Source of the DNA: Demequina soli
GTDB lineage: Bacteria > Actinomycetota > Actinomycetes > Actinomycetales > Demequinaceae
DNA length: 64,000 nt
Assembly (NCBI RefSeq): GCF_000971195.1
Contig: NZ_BBLZ01000004.1
Span: 186,001 to 250,000, forward strand
Direction: 5' to 3'
Below the pieces are notes generated by a model. The model was not told the DNA's origin. It was given only the letters and a program-made list of their open reading frames with translations, and searched no databases. A program made the translations under genes and the position numbers. This document shows positions 1 through 6,329 of this stretch, in pieces (the first letter of the stretch is position 1; every line of letters starts with the position of its first letter).

Positions 1-31
1 GTCGCATCCCTCGAAGCGCGCGGTCAGCCAT
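1..31 (-). CDS. Start of an unidentified leftward gene, cut by the window edge
   Basis: On the minus strand an ATG at 31 is preceded by an AAGGAGG-like ribosome binding site about 6 bases upstream (plus-strand 37-44). Only ten codons are inside the window (MADRALRGMR), so the product cannot be named. A 7-bp hairpin (47-62, arms GCAGGCG/CGCCTGC) lies just upstream of the binding site and would be in the leader of this gene. The call rests on the start context only. Confidence 0.45.
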   Translation of the reverse strand, partial: MADRALRGMR

Positions 32-203
32 GGCGTCCTCCTTCCCGCAGGCGGGCGCCTGCACGCGGACATAACGAGCGTAGCGGGTGAGTTGTTCCTG
101 GTTCGGGGTGGGAATCGGGTCGCCGAGGCAAGGGTGGACGCGGCGGGGCGCCGCGTTAGACTTAGCCAAGCAGCCTTAGTCCACTCCCGAGGAGGTCCGC
201 GCC

Positions 204-434
204 ATGCGCACGGTCAACATCCATGAGGCGAAGACGCAGCTGTCGCGCCTCGTCGCCGCGACCGAGGGTGGCGAGACCATCGTCATCGCCCGCGCCGGCG
301 TGCCGGTCGCGCGCCTGGTGCCGGTCGACGCGCCGGCGACGCCCGCGCGGGTCGGCTTCCTCGCGGCGACCATCCCCGACGACTTCGACGACTGGGGGGT
401 CGACGACGCCGTCGCCCTGTTCGAGGGAAGGTGA
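204..434 (+). CDS. PhdYeFM/prevent-host-death family antitoxin
   Basis: This 76-aa protein begins with the family's typical MxTVNIHEAKTQLSRLV helix and continues through ETIVIARAGVPVARLVPV, the conserved beta-strand half of the Phd/YefM DNA-binding fold. The acidic tail (DDFDDWGVDDAVALFEG) is the usual flexible toxin-neutralising segment. By family knowledge it binds and inactivates the PIN toxin encoded next and represses the operon. Its stop codon overlaps the toxin start (TGATG). A GAGGAGG-like ribosome binding site ends 7-8 bases before the ATG, and a possible TAGACT -10 box is at 157-162. It is the first of two such modules within 3 kb of the dif site. Confidence 0.88.
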   Translation: MRTVNIHEAKTQLSRLVAATEGGETIVIARAGVPVARLVPVDAPATPARVGFLAATIPDDFDDWGVDDAVALFEGR

Positions 435-826
435 TGCGCACGCTGTTCGACACCCACGTGCTGCTCTGGATCGCGACGGACCACCCTCGCCTCGCCGGCG
501 ACCTCCGCGCCGTCGCCCTCGCGGACTCGACCGAGCCGTGCTTCTCCGCGGCAAGCATCTGGGAGGTGGCCATCAAGGCGGATCTCGGGCGTCCCGACTT
601 CGACGTCGAGCCGGCGGCGCTTCGCCGCGGCCTGCTCGCCAACGGCTTCGAGGAGGTCGCCATCACGGGCGAGCACGCCGCGGAAGTCCGTGCGCTGCCT
701 GGCATCCATCGCGACCCGTTCGACCGGGTGCTCGTCGCTCAGGCCCGCGTCGAGCGCCTCCCGCTCGTCACGGTCGACATGAAGCTCGCAGGCTACGGGG
801 AGCCGGTCCGCGTCGTCAGCGCGTGA
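434..826 (+). CDS. vapC: PIN-domain ribonuclease toxin (VapC-like)
   Basis: The 130-aa protein starts MRTLFDTHVLLWI, the beta-1 strand of PIN domains carrying the first metal-binding Asp (residue 6). Later acidic residues follow in the usual order: E in SAASIWEVAIK, D in IHRDPFDRVLVAQA, and D in the C-terminal VTVDMKL. This fits a Mg-dependent single-strand ribonuclease, which in the family cleaves tRNA or rRNA and is held inactive by the upstream antitoxin. A GTG at 431 (GTGA overlap) is an alternative start. I chose the ATG at 434 because the protein then begins at the conserved strand. It ends 10 bp inside the convergent exporter gene. Confidence 0.87.
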   Translation: MRTLFDTHVLLWIATDHPRLAGDLRAVALADSTEPCFSAASIWEVAIKADLGRPDFDVEPAALRRGLLANGFEEVAITGEHAAEVRALPGIHRDPFDRVLVAQARVERLPLVTVDMKLAGYGEPVRVVSA

Positions 827-1718
827 GCGCGGGCTCCCGCGTCGGGCGCCCCTCCGGCACGGGACGATGCGCGGGTCGGCTCGCGTACGCGCCCACGCCG
901 ACCGCGACGAGGATCAGTGCCGCGCCGGCCAGCTGCAGCGGCGCGAGCGCCTGGCCCAGCAGGACCCAGCCCAAGACCCCCGCCGTCAGCGGCGTGAGGA
1001 AGCTCAGCAGGCTGACCCGGCTCGCGGGGAGCCTGAGGATGCCGGAGAACCAGGCCAGATACGCCAGCGCGGTGCCCGGGATGGCGAGCCACGCATAGCC
1101 CAGCAGGTTCGTGCCGGTGAGGTGGGGGAGTGGCCCCTCGAGGAGAAGGGTCGGGACCACGAGCACGAGGCCGCCTGCGACCAGCTGCCAGCCCGTGAAG
1201 GCGAGCAGCGGGACCGGCCGCCCCCAGCGCTTGGTCAGCAGCACGCCCGAGGCGGTCGCCGCCGCCGAGCCGAGCCCCGCGAGCACGCCCCACGCGTCCA
1301 TCCGGGCGCCGGGAGTGAGGACCAGCATGGCGACGCCGATCACGCCCGCGCCGGCCGCGGCGCGCGCCAGGGGAGCGACCCTCTCGTGGAGCACCGCGCC
1401 TGCCAGGGCGGTCACGAGCAGCGGGTGCACGGCGGCGAGGGTCGCGGCGACGCCGCCGGGGAGGCGGTACGCCGCCACGAACATGAGCGCGAAGAACGCA
1501 CCGATGTTGAGGGTGCCCAGGACGGTCGCCTTCCACCACCAGGCGCCGCGGGGGAGGGTCCGGGTGATCGCCAGCAGGACGAGTCCGGCGGGCAGGGCGC
1601 GCAGGGTCGCGGTGAGCAGCGGTCGTCCGTCCGGCAGGAGCTCGGTGGTGACGAGGTAGGAGGTGCCCCACACCAGCGGCGCGAGCGAGGTGAGGGCGAG
1701 GGTGCGCGTGGGAGTCAT
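816..1718 (-). CDS. EamA/DMT-family membrane exporter
   Basis: This roughly 300-aa protein has about ten hydrophobic segments arranged as two EamA repeats, for example SLAPLVWGTSYLVTTELLP near the N terminus and a second repeat from VLAGLGSAAATASGVLLTKRW. This is typical of inner-membrane drug/metabolite transporters of the RhaT/YdcZ superfamily. The start at 1718 gives the standard length; an upstream ATG at 1832 would run through the operators and the neighbouring gene. It is divergent from a MarR regulator, with two near-identical palindromes in the 79-bp gap, so induction by a MarR ligand, probably the exported compound, is inferred. A copy of the GCATCGTCCC word lies in its 3' coding end. 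Substrate unknown. Confidence 0.85.
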   Translation of the reverse strand: MTPTRTLALTSLAPLVWGTSYLVTTELLPDGRPLLTATLRALPAGLVLLAITRTLPRGAWWWKATVLGTLNIGAFFALMFVAAYRLPGGVAATLAAVHPLLVTALAGAVLHERVAPLARAAAGAGVIGVAMLVLTPGARMDAWGVLAGLGSAAATASGVLLTKRWGRPVPLLAFTGWQLVAGGLVLVVPTLLLEGPLPHLTGTNLLGYAWLAIPGTALAYLAWFSGILRLPASRVSLLSFLTPLTAGVLGWVLLGQALAPLQLAGAALILVAVGVGAYASRPAHRPVPEGRPTREPALTR

Positions 1719-1734
1719 GAGAGCCGTCCGATAA

Positions 1735-1750
1735 ATCTTGAAGTCAAGAT
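1735..1750. promoter_or_regulatory. MarR operator 1
   Basis: Perfect inverted repeat ATCTTGA-AG-TCAAGAT. It lies in the divergent gap between the exporter and the MarR gene, 25 bp centre to centre from a second copy, the spacing expected for two MarR dimers on one DNA face or nearly so. Confidence 0.8.
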
Positions 1751-1759
1751 AATAGACGT

Positions 1760-1775
1760 ATCTCGACGTCAAGAT
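1760..1775. promoter_or_regulatory. MarR operator 2
   Basis: Near-perfect repeat ATCTCGA-CG-TCAAGAT, with one arm differing by one base from operator 1. It overlaps the region just upstream of the CAGGAT -10-like box (1786-1791) of the MarR gene, so it should allow autoregulation. Confidence 0.78.
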
Positions 1776-1797
1776 ATTCCGCTGGCAGGATGGGCGC

Positions 1798-2346
1798 ATG
1801 GTTTCACGGGAGGCAGACGCGATCGACGGCATCCTCGAGGCGTGGGCGCGCGAGCGTCCCGACCTCGACGTGAGCGCGCTTGCGGTGATCGGCAGGCTGT
1901 CGCGCTACGCGGCGCTGGTCCAGGTGCGGCTCGACCGGGTGTTCGCCGAGCACGGCCTGCAGTCCTGGGAGTTCGACGTGCTGTCGGCGTTGCGGCGGTC
2001 CGGTGCGCCGTACGAGCTCACGCCCGGCGAGCTGGATCGCGCGTTGCTCATCACGTCGGGCACCACGACGCATCGCATCCAGCGGCTCGAGGCGCGCGGG
2101 TTCGTCACGCGACATCGTGACGAGGCCGACAGGCGCATCGTCCGTGTGCGCCTCACCGAGACCGGCCGCGCGGCTCACGAGGCCACGCATGACGCGCACG
2201 CCGCCAACGAGACGCGCATCCTGGCGGGGCTGAGCGGGGCGGATCGGGCCGACCTGCTCAGCGGCCTCCAGGCGCTGGGTCGCGTGCTGGGCGACACGGC
2301 GGACGATGCGGTGCACGCCTTGTCGGAAGGCGAGACGCCGGCTTAA
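1798..2346 (+). CDS. MarR-family transcriptional regulator
   Basis: This 182-aa protein has the MarR winged helix: QSWEFDVLSALRRSG, then ELDRALLITSGTTTHRIQRLEARGFVTR as the recognition region, then the wing (HRDEADRRIVRVRLTETGR). N- and C-terminal helices would form the dimer interface. It is expected to repress itself and the divergent EamA exporter through the two ATCTYGA-NN-TCAAGAT palindromes between them. The ATG lies 6 bases after a CAGGAT box, which suggests a leaderless or nearly leaderless transcript. The 3' end contains one GGACGATGC word (2301-2309). Ligand unknown. Confidence 0.9.
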   Translation: MVSREADAIDGILEAWARERPDLDVSALAVIGRLSRYAALVQVRLDRVFAEHGLQSWEFDVLSALRRSGAPYELTPGELDRALLITSGTTTHRIQRLEARGFVTRHRDEADRRIVRVRLTETGRAAHEATHDAHAANETRILAGLSGADRADLLSGLQALGRVLGDTADDAVHALSEGETPA

Positions 2347-2364
2347 TGTAGTGATGTCACTACA
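2347..2364. promoter_or_regulatory. Palindromic operator of the second toxin-antitoxin module
   Basis: TGTAGTGA-TG-TCACTACA is a perfect inverted repeat with 8-bp arms, 15 bp upstream of the antitoxin start and 6 bases before its GAGGAGG ribosome binding site. Autoregulation by the antitoxin or the TA complex is the natural reading. Near-identical TGTAGTGAnnTCACTACA sites are common in front of Phd/VapC pairs. Confidence 0.82.
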
Positions 2365-2379
2365 GAGGAGGTGGCCGTC

Positions 2380-2619
2380 ATGAACGCCATCAGCGCGCGG
2401 GAGTTCAACCAGAATCCCTCGGCGGCGATGCGTGCCGCGGACTCCGGTGGCCCAGTCATCATCACCAACCGTGGACGTGCGGCGTACGTGCTGCTCGCAT
2501 ATGACGAGTTCGCATCCCACACGCGCGGGAAGTCGCTCGCACGCGCACTGAGCACGGACAGCGACATCGACTTCGACCCGCCCCGCGCGGCCCTCGAGGC
2601 ACGCCCCGTGGACCTGTGA
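2380..2619 (+). CDS. PhdYeFM-family antitoxin (second module)
   Basis: This 79-aa protein begins MNAISAREFNQNPSAAMRAAD and continues GGPVIITNRGRAAYVLLAYDEF, a clear Phd/YefM signature. The ATG at 2380 is preceded by GAGGAGG at the proper distance; the GTG at 2371 overlaps that site and is rejected. The C-terminal third (acidic, DSDIDFDPPRAAL) should wrap the toxin. The stop overlaps the toxin start in TGATG, so the pair is translationally coupled. The operator lies immediately upstream. Its nearest functional landmark is the dif site, 455 bp downstream. Confidence 0.88.
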   Translation: MNAISAREFNQNPSAAMRAADSGGPVIITNRGRAAYVLLAYDEFASHTRGKSLARALSTDSDIDFDPPRAALEARPVDL

Positions 2620-3038
2620 TGTTCCTGGTCGACACCAACGTGATCTCAGAGCTTCGCAAGGCGCGCTCGAGCGTGAACATGCACGTATTCGCGTGGGCCG
2701 ATGGGCAGCCGCCGGAGCTCATGCACACGTCGGCGATGTGTCTGTACGAGCTCGAGCGCGGGGTGCTGCAGCGAGAGCGGACGGATCCCGCGCAGGGAGC
2801 GAGCCTCCGCAGGTGGCTCGACACGCAGGTGGCACCGGCGTTCGCCGGGCGCGTCCTGGCCGTCGACGCCGACGTCGCGGAGCGAGCGGCGCAGCTCCAG
2901 GTGCCGGATCCCGCGCCGGTGGTCGATGCACTGATCGCCGCGACGGCGGCTGCGCACGGGCTGGCCGTGGTCACGCGCAATGTGCGGGACTTCGAGAGGC
3001 TCGGCGTTGCGGTGGTCGATCCGTGGCGGCCCATGTGA
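2619..3038 (+). CDS. vapC: PIN-domain ribonuclease toxin (VapC/FitB-like), dif-proximal
   Basis: This 139-aa protein begins MFLVDTNVISELRK, the FitB/VapC subgroup N terminus with the first catalytic Asp at residue 5. The conserved Glu is in CLYELERGVLQRE, the middle Asp in VPDPAPVVDALIAATA, and the C-terminal acidic residue in VTRNVRDFERLGV. All the usual metal ligands are present, so the toxin looks intact. It forms an overlapping pair with the upstream antitoxin. The stop codon is only 36 bp from the left arm of dif, a position often occupied by cargo of Xer-integrated elements; that link is inference. Confidence 0.88.
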   Translation: MFLVDTNVISELRKARSSVNMHVFAWADGQPPELMHTSAMCLYELERGVLQRERTDPAQGASLRRWLDTQVAPAFAGRVLAVDADVAERAAQLQVPDPAPVVDALIAATAAAHGLAVVTRNVRDFERLGVAVVDPWRPM

Positions 3039-3073
3039 GGCACGTCGCCGACCCCGCTCGCCTCGCCTGACAG

Positions 3074-3101
3074 AACGCCGATAATGCGCATTATGTCAAC
3101 T
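3074..3101 (+). other. dif: Chromosome dimer resolution site dif (XerC/XerD)
   Basis: The 28 bp split as AACGCCGATAA (XerC arm), TGCGCA (6-bp centre) and TTATGTCAACT (XerD arm). The XerD arm matches the E. coli arm TTATGTTAAAT at 9 of 11 positions. The inner halves form the perfect palindrome ATAATGCGCATTAT. From memory, the published actinobacterial consensus (TTSRCCGATAATVNACATTATGTCAAGT, in two parts) agrees at about 24 of 28 positions. It lies between genes, in the only clearly A+T-rich patch of this stretch. It marks the replication terminus region. Confidence 0.9.
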
Positions 3102-3133
3102 CAAGGGTGAAGCGCGCCGGGAGGGGCCCTCCC

Positions 3134-3775
3134 TCACCGTGCTCGCGCCAACACGAATCCCTGAGGATGCCGCTCGGTCGTTCTCGGCTCCCGGTCGAGC
3201 ACGGTGTCGATCGCGAACCCGGCGGCGACGAGAGCATCCGCGACGTCCGCCGTGCGATGCAGGAACGCCGTGAGCGCCACGTCGTGGCCGTACGCACCGG
3301 CGATCTCGCGCCGCCCGGTTCCCGATTGGAATCCGATCAGCACGACGCCACCGGGACGCGTCACCCGGTGGAGCTCGGCTGCCAGTGCCGGGAGGTCGCC
3401 CGACGGCGTATGGATGATCGAGTACCACGCCAGGACTCCGTCAACGGAGTCGTCGGCGTACGGCAGGTCCGCGATGTCCGCGACCGTGAGCTCCGCGAGC
3501 GGGTCGGCTCGCCGCGCCTCGTCCAGCATCCTCGCGGACAGGTCGACTCCCGCGAGCGTCACCCCCGCAACGCGCGAGCGAACGTAGGCGAGCATGCGGC
3601 CCGCGCCGCAACCCGCGTCGAGCACCGTCGCCGACGGCGGCAGCTCGCCCGCGAACCGATCGACCATCGCCATGTCCTGCTGCGCCTCGAAGCTCGTGTC
3701 CGGGAGGCTCGCCGCGTAGGCCCGCGCCACCGGGTCGTAGCCCGCTCGCGTCTGCGCGAGGCGGCGTGAATCCAT
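3134..3775 (-). CDS. Class I SAM-dependent methyltransferase
   Basis: This 213-aa protein shows the Rossmann methyltransferase motifs in order: motif I VLDAGCGAGRMLAYV near residue 52, the acidic residue ending strand 2 in GVDLSARMLDEAR, motif II region VADIADLPYADDSVDGVLAWYSIIH, and motif III RVTRPGGVVLIGFQSG. This resembles the UbiE/Methyltransf_11 group; the acceptor cannot be told. The ATG at 3775 is preceded by TACTCT and six bases, which fits a leaderless transcript. It is the first gene on the right side of dif and is transcribed toward dif, co-directional with the expected replication fork. Confidence 0.85.
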   Translation of the reverse strand: MDSRRLAQTRAGYDPVARAYAASLPDTSFEAQQDMAMVDRFAGELPPSATVLDAGCGAGRMLAYVRSRVAGVTLAGVDLSARMLDEARRADPLAELTVADIADLPYADDSVDGVLAWYSIIHTPSGDLPALAAELHRVTRPGGVVLIGFQSGTGRREIAGAYGHDVALTAFLHRTADVADALVAAGFAIDTVLDREPRTTERHPQGFVLARAR

Positions 3776-3978
3776 GGCGCCAGAGTAGGCCCCTCCCCCG
3801 CCGCAACCGCGTATCTACCAGGAGTCTCAGATCGTCGGCGCCACCCCCGGAGCCTTCTCGCGCGCATCCCGCACCACGCCGAGGATCGACGTTATGCCTG
3901 GTAGCGGGCGCGAGCCGGTATCCTGGTCACTTCGGACCACGTGTGCAGACCACCCTGAGAAGGCTGGAGAAACCGCCG

Positions 3979-4683
3979 ATGACCCACACAGACGAGGCCC
4001 AGACGACCCTGATCGAGCCCCTGGCCGACGTTGTCGAGATCTCCTCTCGCTGGCGCGAGCTGGCCACCGAGTTCGGCACGGCGCGCCACCAGGTTCGTCG
4101 CGAGGACGGGCCCGCCCTCCTGGTCGATCGCGGGACCGCGGTGGTGCTCACCGCCCCGCACGGCACCCCGCACTACCGCGCCGGAACCATGAAGGCGGCC
4201 GACCTCCACACCGGATCGCTCACGCTCCTCGCGAGCGAGGTTGCGCACGTGTCGGCGGTGGTGTCGACGGGCGGGCGGACCGAGTGGGACACGTGGGACG
4301 AGCGCGATGACGAGTTCACCCGCCACCTGCGCGAGCTCCGCGAGCCCGCGCGCATGCTCATCGACATCCACGGCATGGGCGACCACCACGGTCCCGACTT
4401 CTGCCTCGGCACCGGACCCCACCCCGGCACGCTCGAGAACCTCGCCGTCGAGATCCTGCGCGCCGAGCTCGAGCCCTTCACCGTCGCCGTCGACTCCCCC
4501 TTCGACGCCAGCCCGCACTACACCGTCACGAGCCTCGCCCAGCGGCACCTCGGCCTCGCGGGCCTGCAGATCGAGGTGGCCGCGCGCTGGCGCAGCCCCG
4601 AGGACCAGGAGGCGGCCCCCGGCGCCGCCGCCCTGTCGCGCGCGCTCACGGTCGTCGAGGAGCACCTGCGCGACGCGGCCTGA
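3979..4683 (+). CDS. N-formylglutamate amidohydrolase-like protein
   Basis: This 234-aa protein contains VVLTAPHGTPHYR (residues about 55-67), RTEWDTWDERDDEF and MLIDIHGMGDHHGPDFCLGTG. The APHG...DxHGM pattern resembles the metal- and substrate-binding loops of the N-formylglutamate amidohydrolase/carboxypeptidase-like fold (SPHxG...DLHR in classical members). No histidine-utilisation genes lie nearby, so the substrate is not implied by context. The start at 3979 follows a GGAGAAA-like site. Upstream (3816-3903) an inverted TACCAGG/CCTGGTA pair of uncertain meaning is present. Fold assignment is moderate; function is not established. Confidence 0.6.
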   Translation: MTHTDEAQTTLIEPLADVVEISSRWRELATEFGTARHQVRREDGPALLVDRGTAVVLTAPHGTPHYRAGTMKAADLHTGSLTLLASEVAHVSAVVSTGGRTEWDTWDERDDEFTRHLRELREPARMLIDIHGMGDHHGPDFCLGTGPHPGTLENLAVEILRAELEPFTVAVDSPFDASPHYTVTSLAQRHLGLAGLQIEVAARWRSPEDQEAAPGAAALSRALTVVEEHLRDAA

Positions 4684-4705
4684 ACCCCTCCCTAGGTCCC
4701 GGTGA

Positions 4706-4719
4706 CGATACTTGTATCG
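4706..4719. promoter_or_regulatory. Short palindrome CGATAC-TT-GTATCG upstream of lipoprotein gene
   Basis: Six-base arms with a two-base centre, 73 bp upstream of the lipoprotein start. It could be an operator or part of a promoter (TGTATC). Nothing in the neighbourhood names its regulator. Confidence 0.4.
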
Positions 4720-4791
4720 GTGAAAGAATCGCCCGTCGGTCGCATCAGCCGCGGCCGACCGTGCTTCATCACCTACCGGGAGGACCCCACC

Positions 4792-5808
4792 ATGACCAGC
4801 CTCACCGCGCGCCGCGCCACCTCGATCGTCGCGGGCGGCGTGTTCGCGCTGACCGCGCTCACGGCTTGCAGCTCCGGCGATGCCGCCGACGGATCGGCGG
4901 GCGACGCCGCGACGCCCGCGGGCACCACCACCGAGAGCTCTGACGCCCGCACCGCCGCGCAGAGGGTGGTCGACGAGTGCGCGGACGGCGACTTCACCCT
5001 CTCCGCCGACGGCGAGGTGCTCGCGATCCAGGCGCCGTGGAACACCGATGCCGACAGCCCGCTCGACCTCGGCACCGACCTCGGCGACTGCATCAAGGAG
5101 CAGGGCTTCCTCGACGGCATCGACATGAACGCCGTGATCGGCGACTCGCTCGGCGACGGCGCGGACGGCGCCGCGATGCTGAACATCTTCGGCGACGACG
5201 GCCTCGTGGTGGTCGCCGACGGCGCCTTCGTGCGGATCACCACGTGGGACGGCGACGAGCAGCTCGACGCCGATGCGTTCTGGTCCGCCGCGCTGTCGCA
5301 GGCCGACTCCGACGACGACTTCGTCGCGCCGGCAGGCTGGTCGATCAAGATGGAGATGGGGCCGGACGACGGCACCTACACGGACAACACGGCCGGCGAC
5401 GGCGCCGATGCGAGCGCCGCGTCGAGCGACGCGACGGGTGCGTTCGGCGAGGCGCACGTCTACGACGACGGCCTGTCCGTGACCATCGGTGCGCCCACCG
5501 CGTACGAGCCGAGCGACTCCGCCTACGCACAAGGTGATCACTTCGTCGCGTTCGATGTCACCATCGACAACGGCACCGACGCCGCCTTCGACCCGTCGGG
5601 CTTCAACGCCACGGTCGCTTCCGGCGACCGTGAGGCCGAGCAGGTCTTCGACAGCGCCAAGGACGTGGACGGCTCCCCGTCCACCTCGGTCCAGCCCGGG
5701 CGGAAGGTCACCTTCACCATCGCCTACGGCGTGAGCGACCCCGACGACCTCACGATGGACGTGTCCGTCGACTTCTTCGATCACGACGGCTTCACGCTCG
5801 TCAAGTAG
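4792..5808 (+). CDS. Secreted lipoprotein with C-terminal immunoglobulin-like (DUF4352-like) domain
   Basis: This 338-aa protein has a signal peptide ending in a lipobox, ALTALTACSS (Cys at about residue 25), so it should be processed by Lgt/Lsp and anchored to the outer face of the membrane. A low-complexity Asp/Ala/Ser stretch follows. The middle region (about 50-190) is acidic and unrecognised, with a second Asp/Ala/Ser linker. The last 110 residues (GEAHVYDDGLSVTIGAPTAY, then VAFDVTIDNGTDAAFDPSGF and PGRKVTFTIAYGVSD) resemble telokin-like DUF4352 domains found on many actinobacterial lipoproteins. A GGGAGGA ribosome binding site precedes the ATG; the longer frame from 4702 lacks one. Function unknown. 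Confidence 0.8.
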   Translation: MTSLTARRATSIVAGGVFALTALTACSSGDAADGSAGDAATPAGTTTESSDARTAAQRVVDECADGDFTLSADGEVLAIQAPWNTDADSPLDLGTDLGDCIKEQGFLDGIDMNAVIGDSLGDGADGAAMLNIFGDDGLVVVADGAFVRITTWDGDEQLDADAFWSAALSQADSDDDFVAPAGWSIKMEMGPDDGTYTDNTAGDGADASAASSDATGAFGEAHVYDDGLSVTIGAPTAYEPSDSAYAQGDHFVAFDVTIDNGTDAAFDPSGFNATVASGDREAEQVFDSAKDVDGSPSTSVQPGRKVTFTIAYGVSDPDDLTMDVSVDFFDHDGFTLVK

Positions 5809-5911
5809 CGGGGGCCGGCGTTCGGGGCGCTTCGTCGACTGGCGAGGCGGCCCCGGGCGCGTGGGCCGGTGGTCCCTGGCGCGGCCCCTCCCCCGTCCGT
5901 ACTGTCGTGAC

Positions 5912-6319
5912 ATGACGCCGACCGCCCCCGCCTCCCCCGATCCGGCCTTGCGCGCGCTTGCCGCCGCGGACGCGGACGCCTGCCCCACCCTGCTCACGGC
6001 CCTCGCCCACGACGCGGTGCCCCGGGTCCGTCACGCCGCCGTGCGCCACCCGTCCCTGCCGCCTCGCGCGATGCTCGAGACCGCGCGCCGCGCCGACGCG
6101 GAGACGTGCGAGATGCTCGGCGAGAACCCCGCCGCGCCGTCGTCCGTGATCAGACTCCTGGCCCGCCACCTCGCCGTCGAGGTGCGCCTGGCCGTCGCCC
6201 GTCATCCGCGCATGGACCTCGTCACGCTCGAGCGCCTGGCCGACGACCGGTCCGCGATGGTGCGCTCGGTCGCGCAGGCCATCCTCGAGCGCCGGCTGTC
6301 GGGCGCCGCCCCGGCCTGA
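5912..6319 (+). CDS. Small helical-repeat protein (HEAT/LRV-like)
   Basis: This 135-aa protein consists of repeated helical units of about 22-24 residues with the pattern DAVPRVRHAAVRHPSLPPRAM, LAVEVRLAVARHPRMDLVTL and DRSAMVRSVAQAILERR. The pattern recalls leucine-rich-repeat-variant or HEAT repeats used as protein-binding scaffolds. No cysteine cluster or catalytic motif is visible. The ATG is 6 bases after TACTGT (5900-5905), a leaderless arrangement. It ends 10 bp from the convergent ABC permease gene. Role unknown. Confidence 0.65.
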   Translation: MTPTAPASPDPALRALAAADADACPTLLTALAHDAVPRVRHAAVRHPSLPPRAMLETARRADAETCEMLGENPAAPSSVIRLLARHLAVEVRLAVARHPRMDLVTLERLADDRSAMVRSVAQAILERRLSGAAPA

Positions 6320-6329
6320 CCCGCCCCGT

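Noticed and set aside
1..203. A tRNA-like GGTTCGGGGTGGGAATC sequence near 100-116
   Set aside because: No acceptor, D or anticodon stems can be placed around it.
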